Positions 35,251-44,984 are shown, numbered from the stretch's first letter. The stretch: DNA of 64,000 nucleotides from Kryptolebias marmoratus (GCF_001649575.2 NC_051438.1:30762555-30826554), one strand, 5' to 3'. Notes: generated by a model from the letters alone, not told the origin. A program made the numbers and translations.

Positions 35251-35457
35251 TACTGGATCAGGAGCTGGAACCAGTTTTTGTCTAATAAATTATGACTCAG
35301 TGGAATCTGTTGTGTGTTTTTGTTCACCTGAGGTCAGATTAGAATCATTTTAGAACCTTTTAAAGATCAGATCAGTTTTATATTGACTCTGGAAAGTAAA
35401 GAGAGTTTTATTCTGTCCTGATACCCTAAAACTGAAAGAAGGTGGATATCCGCTTGT

Positions 35458-37125
35458 ATCTTTGTTTTGGAGTGTTTGAGGATAAATGTGGGCTTAAAGC
35501 TGCACTTCTGTCTCTTGTTGTTGTTGAAGTGAGTTGGAGTCCAGACCTGGCAGGAGCTTGTTGCTCTTCAGTACATTGAAGCTCTGATGCTGTCCATTAG
35601 TGCACCTCAGTCATGTTTAAGAGCAGGAGGTGGGAGTTGTGCATTAACTGAAAGCTAACACAGATGATATAGATGTGCAGAATTTAACCCCTGACCTCCG
35701 TTAGCGCCCACGCTGCGCAGCAGAGCCGCTAACCCCCGCGTGCAGGAGGGAACACAGAGTTATCAAAACAAATGAGTCAGTGAACAGAGAAGAAATCAGC
35801 GCCGTGAGCATGTTTCTAATGACAACTAATATTAGCATAACCTAATATGTTTGCTGATGAAGGGTAAACTTCGGGGGGAGGACATGTTAGGTGTAGAATA
35901 AACAAAAGCAGCTGTTGCCAAAGCTGCAGCAGCCTTCGGAGGGAGGCGGAAGATGCAGAGGCCATTCTTAATGTGGGCTCAGCTCCCTGCATGGATATGA
36001 GGCAATCTGTTGGCTGTGCACACGCTTTTCCACTTCAGTTTTATTTCAGCCGTTCTCAGAGAATCCAATTATACTCGTATGAAACGAGAACCGTCTGAAC
36101 AACTGTATTAATATTTATTTTTACACTTCTATCTTCTTTTCCTTCATTCGTACTTTGTTTTGCACGAACTGCACAAAACTCTTCTGTGCTTGCAGCTACA
36201 AGGCCACAGCTGCAAACCTGCCGTGCTTGTCCAATAAATATTACATGAAGATTTAAGTAGCAATTGTTGTTTTTTTGCCTATCAACAATTCATGTTGTCT
36301 AAGTTAGGTGCACCGTGGGAGCAGAGTGTGGGAGAAACCCTCACCGGAACCCAAGTTTTAATGCGTTTCAGGGAAAGTAAAAGCAAACACTGCAAGAAAG
36401 AGTTTATTTTAACAAGTGAATTCTGTTTTATACACAGCCTTCAAATCAAATTCTTCATAAGTTCAGCAAACCCTCCAGTGGTTTCAGCTCTGCACACTGA
36501 TGCTGTGCAGCTTAGCTTTGTTTAAAGCCACAGAACTTCTTTCAGACTGCAGATCTCAGATCTCCCAATTACAGCAAAATGTGTTTAAAATGATGCAAAA
36601 AGACCTGCAAGTGTTTATACATAACGGCACCGTAAAAACATGAGACATCTAACAGCTTTGGTAAAGAACCTCAACGTGAAGCAGGTTGATTTCATTCTAA
36701 AGGTAAAAATCAACAAGAACTGAAAAGAAAAGTTTGGTTGAGGTTGGTTCATTTGACCAGGTTTAACTAAACAGGAAGCATATGTCAGACATGAATCACG
36801 TTCCTTTATTCTCTGAAATATTCAATCATTTGACTGATTTATGGTTTCAGCACGTGTTCCACCCTTTGTCCAAATCTTTGAGTAAATATTATATTGCTGC
36901 TCTCTGCAAACAAACAAATCAGATTTATTTGCAAAATACTTGAGAGTTTGCACTTATAGAATTCAGAGATATAAATTTGAATTTTAACATTTGAATGAGC
37001 AGAATTGTCACCTGATGTTATAAAATACATCCTCATGACATGTTTATAATGTTTTTAATCTCTATATTTGTAATGTTTACAGTGTAAATGCAAAAGGCAG
37101 AGGACCATTAGTCTCCCTCAGTGTA
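35458..37125. other. Non-coding stretch with a conserved-looking block
   Basis: No gene. The part at 35690-36060 is GC-richer with CpGs (GCCCACGCTGCGCAGCAGAG), TAATATTAGCATAA and ATGAGTCAGT (AP-1-like) and has no repeat signature. The remaining sequence is AT-rich with only short frames. Confidence 0.45.
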
Positions 37126-37149
37126 ACACACACACACACACACACACAC
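37126..37149. repeat. (AC)12 microsatellite
   Basis: Uninterrupted AC dinucleotides, followed by an imperfect extension to about 37160. Confidence 0.95.
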
Positions 37150-37445
37150 CTACACACACTCATACATAAGAAAAATACCAACCTCTAAATCTTAGTGAAA
37201 TGCAGTTTAGCCTCAGAGAGTCTAATAAGTCAAACTGCAGGCTGAGTAGGCAGCACATGAATACCAAATGCAGTCTAATTGATTACCTAATTTATGCAAT
37301 AACCAGTATTTTTTAATTATAGTTATTTATCGCTCAAATGTTTACGGTTTGGGCTGATTCATGGGCGTTGCGTTGAGCCACAGGTCAGACTCAGTGGACC
37401 CTGTTTATAAAGCTGACAGCAGAATTATCACAGCTCACTTTATCA

Positions 37446-37447
<2 letters not shown>

Positions 37448-37476
<29 letters not shown>
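37448..37476. repeat. (GCT)n trinucleotide repeat
   Basis: Nine to ten GCT units in a pure run. The plus frame reads it as poly-alanine in an 85-codon ORF (37361-37618) without other coding features, so I treat it as a non-coding trinucleotide microsatellite. Confidence 0.9.
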
Positions 37477-39115
37477 AACAGGAAAACTGAGAAACAGCTT
37501 GCAGGCTCAGAGAGCAGCAGAGGATCATCAGGAAAGCACATATTTGCTTTTATGGAATTCCTTCAATATTGACAACACTCAGAGACATTGCTTCAGCTTA
37601 TGGTTCTTGTGTTTTTAAGCCCAGCATTCAATATTAGTTTTCAGCATTCACAGAAAGTTATATAACCTCAAACACATTTAGGATTAAATTCAGCTCAGCT
37701 TCACCTTGAATACCTGCAAACCTCATTATTTAAAGGGAGTATAGAGTGGTTTATTTGTTCTTTGTTGTAGAGACTTTATTGTTGAAGTGAATCAGTCTGA
37801 ATTTTTTTCTGTCCAGAGCTGAGAATGATTAAGTAAATCTGTAAAAGATATGTTCTTATTTCTAGAGAATGTTTAATCAAAAGTAGAGACATTAGTCAAA
37901 GCACACACATTGTACAGCATCACAGTTTAGAGCTGAAGACAGTGAGTTCTTTTAGAGCTGGAAATACGAGATGAGTCAGACAGAGCTTTCACAGAATAAT
38001 AAGGCACTGAGAGAACCAAAGTTTGGATTTATTCCAGAACTTCCACCAACTGTAAATCATCAGTTCAGGGTTCTTCAGTCTGCAGCAGCGAATCCAGACT
38101 CAGTTTAGAAGAAAGGAAGGATTTAAAAAAGAAAACAAAAAAAATATCCAAAAACATCTTGATGCATGACACCTCAAATATATTTACAGAATTCTTTGCT
38201 AGTCAGCAGTTTGCAGCAATACATTTAATTACAGATTACATCCGTCTGAGACTGAACAGCAACAGTTTTATGAATTAAAGTTAAACTCTTGTCCATCCGA
38301 GTTAAAATAACTCAAATTTTAAAAGGTACTACCTAAATAAATTCCCTTAAAGTACCATAAGCAAAGAAAACCAAAAATAAAAACACTAAAAACAAAAGTG
38401 CAAATGAAAGAATAATGCAATAAAATAAGATACAAGAAATAAAGACTAAAAGTCAAATTAACGAATAACAGATGATGGGAATGACCATAAACTGTATTTT
38501 TATGATATTTAATAGATTAATTTGAGGGTTGACACATTTCCTCACTCTGCAGGCTTTACATCACCTGCAGTCCAAATGTAACCAGAGAAAAAGTCCTTGA
38601 TGGTATGTTTGACTTTGGGCAGTTACCCGGTCTTCATAACCCTCAGAGATCCATCTGAACTGTTTGGTCCAAAAGTGGCTCATAAAAAGCCCACTTTAGA
38701 ACCATTTTCTCTCATGCACTGCAGTCCGGAGCTTCTCAGACATTAGGTGGAAGAGTCGGTGAGGGAATGTTCACATCAGTAGGGCTGGAAATGGCTCATA
38801 ATGTAACGGAGCCAAAAGCTCTGGAGAGTTCAGTGAAGTGAGCGACTGTGATGTTTGCTCTTCTCTGCTAATTTCTGCTGGACTCTGTTCATTTCCACTC
38901 CTTCGGTGAAAAGCTTAGATCCATTTTACAGCTCACCTTCTATCCTGATGAAAAGTTAAGGCTTAGTTTTAGGGAGCAGGGTTAGCATTAATTTAAGGCT
39001 GGGCTTAAGCATCTGCTGCATATGTGCTAAAAACAAACTATAACAAGAGAAAAAAAAAACTTTCTGTAAAAATGATTTATGAATCCTCAGAACAAAAGCT
39101 AAAATTAGCAAAACA
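37477..39115. other. Non-coding stretch, no gene recognised
   Basis: AT-rich, with short frames only and no recognised repeat. Confidence 0.6.
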
Positions 39116-39550
39116 GTATCTGTCAGGTTGGGGTGGTAGAAGGAGGTGAGACCCAGAATGCAGAAAACAGAAATTAAAATACTTTCATTCAGGCAAACAA
39201 AAACAAATGGCTGACTCAGCAGCAAACCCATAAATGATAAACATCAATGAATGATGCCGAGACACAAGGCCAACCAGCCCACACATAACTGCATCAGAGA
39301 CTGAATATAAGGCAGGGCTGATGAGGAAGTGGGTACAGGTGAGTGATTGTAAACTACAGACAGGTGTAGATGGTAGCGGCAGGCTGACATGGAAAATCAC
39401 TGAGGGAGAGTGAAACAAGGAACACAGAGGGCACAGGGAGCAAAACTATACAAAAAAAACATATTAGAAAGAAACACCAGGAACAAACTACAACAAAAGA
39501 TTCACAAGAAAATAAAAAATGAAAAAAAACACCCAAATCCTAAAAGTATC
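39116..39550 (-). mobile_element. Solo LTR, copy 3, with target duplication
   Basis: The LTR at 39121-39545 begins TGTCAGGTTGGGGTGG on the plus strand and ends CACCCAAATCCTAAAA (decayed ...CCCAAATCCTGACA). This is the same family as 12616-13074 and 13407-13847 in minus orientation. GTATC flanks it on both sides (39116-39120 and 39546-39550), a perfect 5-bp duplication. Shared internal words include AACAAAAACAAATGGCTG and GGTGAGTGATT. No internal retroelement sequence remains. Confidence 0.85.
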
Positions 39551-41431
39551 TGAAACCAAAAAGGTGGAAACTTGATTTCCACCTCAGCAAAATTTGTCAG
39601 AGGAAATCAAAAAGCTAAGTCTTTTAAAGAATTAAAGTTGTCCATTAATTTAAAAAAAGTGTATAAAGTTAATTATTTCCAAAAATATAATAGGTATGAC
39701 AAAAACCCAAAAGTTTTAGCTGCGGTGTCTTGAACAAGTTGAAGTACTTACAGTCTAAAAAACCACGGAAGAAACTAGAAACAGGAAAATGCCGAGTCAG
39801 CATTAAAACAATGACCACCTCATCTTCCAAAGAGAATAAACTGTAACAATCACAGAGGATCTTATCTTTATTTCAATGTCAAACTTCTTCATGTAGCACA
39901 TTTAAAAACAACAGTGTTCACCATCTTTAGTCTGCAAAACACACAGGAACACATGGATGTAGGAGGGGTTGAGCTCTATCAGAACAAAAATAAATCATCT
40001 ATTTGACTCTTTTCTCTTTCACAAATACTGGGAACAAAAAGAAAAACTTCATGTCATACAAGATTTTAAAGTTTTGGTGATTATTGGTGTTGAGGACCAA
40101 AGACTGCAGACAGCAGGCAGGCAGATAAAGTCAAAAAACAACTTAAAGTAAAACAAAAAGCAGGGCTGAAACAGAAGGATCTGAGAGGGAAACAAAGAGC
40201 TTTTACCTGCTGGGAGGGCTGATTAGTGAGTTAGAGCAGCTGAGATGATTACTAATGAATGATTACTAACAAATTAAAGATCGGGCAAACAGGGGAGCTG
40301 AGGAGAAACTATGGCCATGGAAAAGAATAAAATAAAACTTCCAGGCTGCACAGGTTACAGAAAACAGCTAAGAAACAGAAAACACTGGCACAGATGAATG
40401 CTACAGAAACATAATGATCATAATGATAAACAGAAAACAGACTAAAACAAAGGTAAATCAAACTAACCCTGCCCACCCACCGTTAACATTTCACATCACG
40501 CAGCCACGGTTTCGTTCTGTGTCTACAACGTCCTGCTCAGGAAACAGGGACGTCTGCACCGGAGGGTGGGGATGTTGGTTGGTTTACCCAGCTTGATGCC
40601 AGATGCTGTAAATGCAGAACTCTTGTACCAACATTAAACATGGAGCAAAGCAGGAAAGTGACAGAGAGACTCCAGATGAGCAGGAGATTGAGTTGACACA
40701 ACAAAGTTTTCCTAATCCTGCAGGGATCCCAGTAAGATGGGGAGGAGACATTAAAAATAAATGCTGCTAACATCTTTTCTGTGCATGCTGAAGTTTCAGG
40801 TTTACGGTAAAGAGCTGCAGACTCTGCTGACCTCTGACCTGCTGTTGAGACCAAACCAACAGATTTGGAGTGCAGGTATAATGTGATGTTTTCTCTTCAT
40901 ACTGCTCTCCGTGTGGCCCACCTCCAAGCCCGTCCATCTGCTTCCAGTTCCTCATTACCGCCTCAGTTCATGTGTAACACTGACAACCAGAGGTTAGAGT
41001 CAGGGCTGCAGTCTGGAGGCAGAAAGCCAGACAACAGCTCTGGATTTAAACATGATTAAAGGCCCCGTCCTTCTAAAGCGTGTTCCACTGTTCTGTTGAT
41101 TTCAACAAACCAGCAGGTTAAAGCTCACCTGATGAAGATAAACTTCAACCTGCAGAACCCCAGGAAGTGAGATAATAACCTTCCAGTTAACTAAGCCACA
41201 GATGGGACCCCTCCTCCCCTCCCCCATTCAGAAGCCCATATACATCAAAAGTCAGTAAATCTTCTTCTGTATTTTTATTTATTAATGCTTATTTTATTCT
41301 GTTGTTCATTTCTCCTCATCAGTTTTCATCCTGTCATTTAATGCTTCCATGTTTCAGTTTCCTTCCTCTTGTTTTCAGCTTCAAACCATCAACTTGATCT
41401 TTGTGCAGACCGTGAAAATAAATGAATAAAA

Positions 41432-41474
<43 letters not shown>

Positions 41475-42400
41475 TGTGTGTGTGTGTGTTGTGCTATCCT
41501 CCACTCGTGGATGATTCTCACTATTAACAGCCAGTTCCTACAGCTTTCCCTGACTCTGCCATCAGCCAGTTGGGTGCAGACCGCCCTGATGGACGTATAA
41601 GCTGCAAACTTCTGCTTCAGTTGACATATGGAGGTGTCATGAAGATTAGAAGGAGTTTAATGTTTCAGAAACAGCTCCTCTTTACTTCTCTGTGTCAGCT
41701 CAAATGGTGCAAATTAAAATGCATTTGTGAACTCTTTCTCATTCTCCCTAATAAGGCTGTTTTATGTACATAGCTAAAAGTGATAGAACGACCATTAAAT
41801 GGATCTATGAGTCTTCAAACACAAAGGATTGTTCCTTCCCCTGATCACAGCCCTGATATGAATGAGAAGCCTTAAATTCAAAGTGTTGTCCTTCAGATAA
41901 TTTCACATCACTGTATCAACACTTTGCACAAACAAATCATGGCAAAACACGGAATGTTTTTTCATTATTACAAAAGAAAACAATTGGCCGAACAAACTCC
42001 AGAAGTGGAAATTAAAGAACTGATTATTTTGATGGTTTGTTTTTAATTTTTATTTATTTTTTCATTGTTTACTGTATTTATTTTGCAGCTTTGTGAGTTT
42101 CGAACAGTATTCGTCTCCTTGGATGTTTTCTGCTTTAATTGCTGTCATAAATCAGTCATGGTCAATGAAAATTGGCCTGTTTTACAAAAACAAATAAAAT
42201 AAGATTAAAAAAAGTCTTCAATGTCTAATTGAACTCAACGATCTACAGAGTCATACCAATTAAATAAAAATATGTTATATAAAATAAGTGATTGCTTAAA
42301 TATCTTTAAAGTGACTGCCCTAATTCAACTCAGAGGAAAGATTTCCACAGATTTCCACAGCCCTAAACATCCCCAGGAGTTCTGTTAAAGCCATCACTTG
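39551..42400. other. Non-coding stretch with a possible old repeat
   Basis: No gene. About 40080-40490 has the A-rich texture of an old LTR or MITE in minus orientation, but no matching ends or target duplication were found. Two copies of AGATTTCCACA lie side by side at 42340-42361. A compound TA/TG microsatellite is listed separately. Confidence 0.5.
41437..41489. repeat. Compound (TA)n-(TG)n microsatellite
   Basis: About 17 TA units (41437-41471), a short ATGCATG junction, then about seven TG units (41475-41489). Both tracts favour unusual DNA structure: cruciform for TA, Z-form for TG. Confidence 0.95.
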
Positions 42401-42619
42401 GGGTGGCAGTGGCTCAGGAGGTAGGGGTTCATCCTGTAATCTGGAGGGTTGCTGGTTCAAGCTCCTTCTCCATCAGTCTCAGCTATTGTGTCCCTGGGCA
42501 AGGCACTTCACCTGCCTTGCCTACTGGTGGTGGTCAGAGGGCTCGGGGGCATCGGTGTGATGGCAGCCTCACTTCTGTCAGCCCCAGGGCAGCTGTGGCT
42601 ACATTTAAACTCACCACCA

Positions 42620-42985
42620 TCAATGGGTGAATGGATGTGTGAATGAATGGGTGAATGGATGTGTGAATGAATGGGTGGATGAATGGGTGGATGAATGGGT
42701 GGATGAATGGGTGGATGAATGGGTGGATAAATGGGTGAACAAATGTGTGAATGAATGTGTAAATGAATGGGTGGATGAATGGGTGAATGAATGTGTAAAT
42801 GAATGGGGGGATGAATGGGTGAACGAATGTGTAAATGAATGGGTGGATGAATGGGTGAACGAATGTGTGAATGAATGTGTGAATGAATGTGTAAATGGAT
42901 GTGTGAATGAATGTGTGAATGAATGTGTGAATGAATGTGTAAATGGTTGTGTGAATGAATGGGTGGATGAATGTGTAAATGGACA
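42620..42985. repeat. 12-bp minisatellite (TGAATGGGTGGA-type)
   Basis: About thirty 12-bp units alternating between TGAATGGGTGGA, TGAATGTGTGAA and TAAATGAATGGG variants. The unit is a multiple of three without stops, so frames stay open on both strands for 120-150 codons. These are artefacts of periodicity. The array grew from the short GTGAATG-rich segment normal near the 3' end of this SINE-like element. Confidence 0.92.
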
Positions 42986-43002
42986 CACCTGGTTCAGAGG
43001 TT

Positions 43003-43132
43003 AAATCACCTCCTCATGTTCTGCAGAAGCCTGTTAATCACCTGTTGACTCAGATCAGGTGTGTTGGAGCAGAGGAACAAGTAAAACCTGCAGGATGGTG
43101 GCCCTGAGGACCAGGACTGGAGACCACTGTAG
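43003..43132. mobile_element. Partial MITE (same family as 26866-27078)
   Basis: AAATCACCTCCTCATGTTCT, ATCAGGTGTGTTGGAGCAG, AAAACCTGCAGGATGGTGGC and CCTGAGGACCAGGACTGGAG match the right-hand part of the palindromic MITE at 26866-27078. It sits between the minisatellite and the tail of the SINE-like element. Confidence 0.7.
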
Positions 43133-43329
43133 TAACTAGATAAAGCACTATACAAGTGCAAGCCATTTACCATCATAAAGAAATATATATATATTTATAT
43201 AAATAGATAATAAAACTATGTTACAAAATTGCACTTTTGAGCTTTAATTTAAATAAAGTGTTTTCATTTTATTAGTAGAATTTAATTTTAAAAGTAAACC
43301 AAAGCCGAACAGAAGAGTTCAGGAGGAGA

Positions 43330-43375
43330 CATCAAAGGAACAGTTTTAAAAGATCAAAGGAACACAGATCAAAGG
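43330..43375 (+). promoter_or_regulatory. Three TCF/LEF-type sites upstream of the coiled-coil gene
   Basis: CATCAAAGG (43330-43338) and two GATCAAAGG (43352-43360, 43367-43375) each match the Wnt-responsive consensus SCTTTGATS on the opposite strand. All are in the same orientation within 46 bp, about 35-80 bp upstream of the TATA box. The shared flank (ATCAAAGGAA) suggests local duplication of one site. Regulation by Wnt/TCF is an inference. Confidence 0.4.
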
Positions 43376-43382
43376 AATACTG

Positions 43383-43402
43383 TGACATCACACGTGATGT
43401 CA
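43383..43402. promoter_or_regulatory. Inverted repeat: CRE-like half sites around a CACGTG E-box
   Basis: TGACATCAC - AC - GTGATGTCA, perfect 9-bp arms with a 2-bp centre. Each arm carries a CRE/ATF-like 8-mer (TGACATCA/TGATGTCA). The centre creates CACGTG (43391-43396), a USF/MYC/CLOCK-type E-box. It ends 7 bp before the TATA box of the coiled-coil gene, a normal position for a proximal activator site. Which factor binds is unknown. Confidence 0.5.
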
Positions 43403-43409
43403 TGGAAGC

Positions 43410-43417
43410 TATAAATA
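43410..43417 (+). promoter_or_regulatory. TATA box of the coiled-coil gene
   Basis: TATAAATA followed by GGAGG, 82 bp upstream of the ATG. Transcription would be expected to start around 43440-43448, giving a 5' UTR of about 50-60 nt without an upstream ATG that I can see. The order of TCF/LEF-like sites, palindrome, TATA and ORF supports a true promoter. Confidence 0.6.
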
Positions 43418-43498
43418 GGAGGCAGGTTCTTAGAATCTCAGATCATTCTTGACAGAGACGGATCATTTTGGTAGTATTTTCGTGGCGGATTTAGAAAA

Positions 43499-44647
43499 AT
43501 GTCGTATCAGAGATACCCCAATCAGAGAAGAGGCAGGAATCAGGAAGCCTGGATGGAGCAGACCTCACCCCATCACGAAATCAGCAGGCTGAACGCCCTT
43601 CTCAGCGATGAGCGAGCGAAATGGTTTCAGGAGAACCATAGATCGAGCCAGCTGTGGCAGGAGCTGCAAGAGACCAAGGCCCAGTTGGACAAACAGAAGT
43701 CCCTGAAGGAAGTGTTTATCAAGAAAGAGAAGGAAGTTAGACAGGAGCTCCAGAGACTGCAGAAATACAGCGATGCAGAAACTCTCAGCTCCACTAAGAT
43801 CGCTTCCCAGGTGCAGAGCAGCATCAAACAGAGGAAAAAGAAAAGCCTTCAGCAGGATTACGAGGAACTGAAAGTGGCTCACGTCATGAGCCAGGAAAGG
43901 TTTTCGGCCGAACTCCAGCAGGAGAAAGAGAAAACCAAGGCTCTCCAGCAACAACTGGATGAAGCCAAGCGTTCATATGAAGAGCTGAGCAACAAATATG
44001 AAAAGGAAGTTGTTGCACTCCGTCAACAGGCTGCGGCGTTTCAACAGCAAGCCGCAGAGACCCAGAGTCAGGTTGACGCAGAAAAACAGTTACAGAACCA
44101 TCTAAAAGAAACATCCGCCCAGGAGATCCAGAAGCTACGAGAGATCTCACAAGAAAAAGAATCAAAATTGCAGAAAGAGCTGGAACAAATGGCCACATCT
44201 TACAGCCATCTCAAAACCAAACATGAGATGGACGTTTCCGCTCTTAAAGTCATGTCAGAAGCATTTTTACAGCAGCTCTGCAAAGACATGCACGTTTCTG
44301 TCCAGAACAACAAGGAAAGCCTGGAGACAATTAATAACCTCCAGGCAGAGAACGAGACCATGACCCAGGAGAACTTTAATTTGGAAATGATCTGCTCCAA
44401 CTTTGAAGCAGACGTGGACCGACTGACAGCTGAGCTTAAAGATCAGATTGAGATCAACCTTCAGCTCTCCTCTGAACTCAAAGACACACAGTTGGATTCA
44501 CCGAACCCTGAGAAACCCCTCCTGGAGACACCTGATGGAGAACTGACTTCTCCAGAGAAGAAGAAGTCTTTCTGGAAGCGAGCACGCCATTTCCTTGGCC
44601 TGAAAAAGCCTGGAAGTTGGAAGAAAACTAAAAATGCTTCCATCTGA
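43499..44647 (+). CDS. Single-exon coiled-coil protein with basic tail, family unknown
   Basis: This is the only long intact ORF in the window: 382 codons, no introns, ATG in a good context (A at -3), TGA stop. Residues 1-26 are basic and polar (MSYQRYPNQRRGRNQ). Residues about 27-330 are almost proline-free and rich in E, K, Q and L with heptad spacing, so a long coiled coil is predicted. Residues 333-353 form a proline-rich linker. The tail 354-378 (KKKSFWKRARHFLGLKKP then GSWKK) is basic, aromatic and amphipathic and could bind membrane or a partner. There is no signal peptide or transmembrane segment. An intact frame despite many stop-prone codons argues for selection. The lack of introns suggests an old retrogene or an intronless teleost family. 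I do not recognise an orthologue; similarity to golgins, myosin tails or trichohyalin would be compositional only. Confidence 0.85.
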   Translation: MSYQRYPNQRRGRNQEAWMEQTSPHHEISRLNALLSDERAKWFQENHRSSQLWQELQETKAQLDKQKSLKEVFIKKEKEVRQELQRLQKYSDAETLSSTKIASQVQSSIKQRKKKSLQQDYEELKVAHVMSQERFSAELQQEKEKTKALQQQLDEAKRSYEELSNKYEKEVVALRQQAAAFQQQAAETQSQVDAEKQLQNHLKETSAQEIQKLREISQEKESKLQKELEQMATSYSHLKTKHEMDVSALKVMSEAFLQQLCKDMHVSVQNNKESLETINNLQAENETMTQENFNLEMICSNFEADVDRLTAELKDQIEINLQLSSELKDTQLDSPNPEKPLLETPDGELTSPEKKKSFWKRARHFLGLKKPGSWKKTKNASI

Positions 44648-44750
44648 AACGTTCTCCTTTACGCACCACACCGGCAAACATTTACAAAACGTTTCAAACA
44701 CAAACCAGTGAACATTTATCTTTTATTTTTTTCTTTTTGTTTAAAAAAAA

Positions 44751-44956
44751 GGGCAACACGGTGGAAAAGCATCATCTCCTTTCCAAACACAAAGAAGGTG
44801 TCAGATTAGCATCAGATATTTTCACCGTGCTGCGTGGGTTTTTCTCCGGGAACTCCGGTTTTCCCCCACATCGTTCAAATTCAAACCAATTGGTCACTCA
44901 CTGGTCATTCTACATTCACACACTTACATTAATAAATAAGTAAAAAAATAAATAAA
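44751..44956 (+). mobile_element. Dispersed fish repeat, 5' part (GGGCAACACGGTGG type)
   Basis: GGGCAACACGGTGG, GTGCTGCGTGGGTTTTTCTC, CGGGAACTCCGGTTTTCCCC, then CATTCACACACTTACATTAA is a decayed copy of the dispersed fish element beginning 'GGGCGGCACGGTGGTGCAGTGG' with 'CTGCGTGGGTTCTCTCCGGGTACTCCGGCTTCC' in its middle. It starts about 100 bp after the stop codon of the coiled-coil gene. It contains the first AATAAA words after that stop (44931-44936, 44947-44952, 44951-44956), so the gene's mRNA may end inside it. Confidence 0.7.
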
Positions 44957-44984
44957 TTTAAAAAAACAAAAAAAAATTATTCAC

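Larger units (their letters stand above)
34402..35457 (+). mobile_element. Tc1/mariner-like transposon, decayed, split by another repeat
   Basis: Left end 34402-34510 (CAGTCATGGAAA, TTTTTCAGTTCCAGGG, ACATAATAAAACTGATCTGG, AGGTTCTAAAAGGATT) and right end about 35335-35457 are long imperfect inverted repeats. The right end read backwards gives TTTCAGTTTTAGGGTATCAG, GACAGAATAAAA, AAAGGTTCTAAAATGATTCT. Between them lie transposase remnants: HGGGGLMVWADSG near 34760-34797 (Tc1 'HGGGGVMVWG' block), AGTCAGATGTGAGGCCATCTG, and AGAAAGAAGAGTGGGCCA..CTCCTCCACAAC. Large deletions removed most of the transposase, so it is non-functional. A different repeat sits inside at 34958-35250. Confidence 0.75.
42401..43172 (+). 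mobile_element. tRNA-headed SINE-like element with internal expansions
   Basis: The head GGGTGGCAGTGGCTCAGGAG contains an A-box-like TGGCTCAGGAGG (42410-42421) and a B-box-like GGTTCAAGCTCC (42454-42465), spaced as in a tRNA-type pol III promoter. The body has GGGCAAGGCACTTCACCTGC, CTACTGGTGGTGGTCAGAGG, GATGGCAGCCTCACTTCTGT and CAGGGCAGCTGTGGCTACA, as in a dispersed fish element I recall. The tail AAAGCACTATACAAGTGCAA, GCCATTTACCAT is at 43142-43172. Between body and tail are a 12-bp minisatellite (42620-42985) and part of a MITE (43003-43132), so the element has been enlarged by expansion and insertion. It encodes no protein. Confidence 0.75.

Noticed and set aside
37361..37618. 85-codon ORF with poly-alanine
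   Set aside because: Poly-Ala is a (GCT)n microsatellite; no other coding sign.
39185..39536. Minus-strand ORFs rich in F, V, S
   Set aside because: Inside the third solo LTR.
40080..40490. Possible additional old LTR
   Set aside because: Texture is similar, but no TG...CA ends with matching flanks were found.
42534..43004. Long ORFs of 122-150 codons on both strands (FTHS/NEWV repeats)
   Set aside because: They follow from a stop-free 12-bp minisatellite unit; periodic on both strands, inside a SINE-like element.
43565..44701. Minus-strand ORFs of 60-129 codons opposite the coiled-coil gene
   Set aside because: Antisense shadows of a Gln/Glu/Leu-rich coding region.
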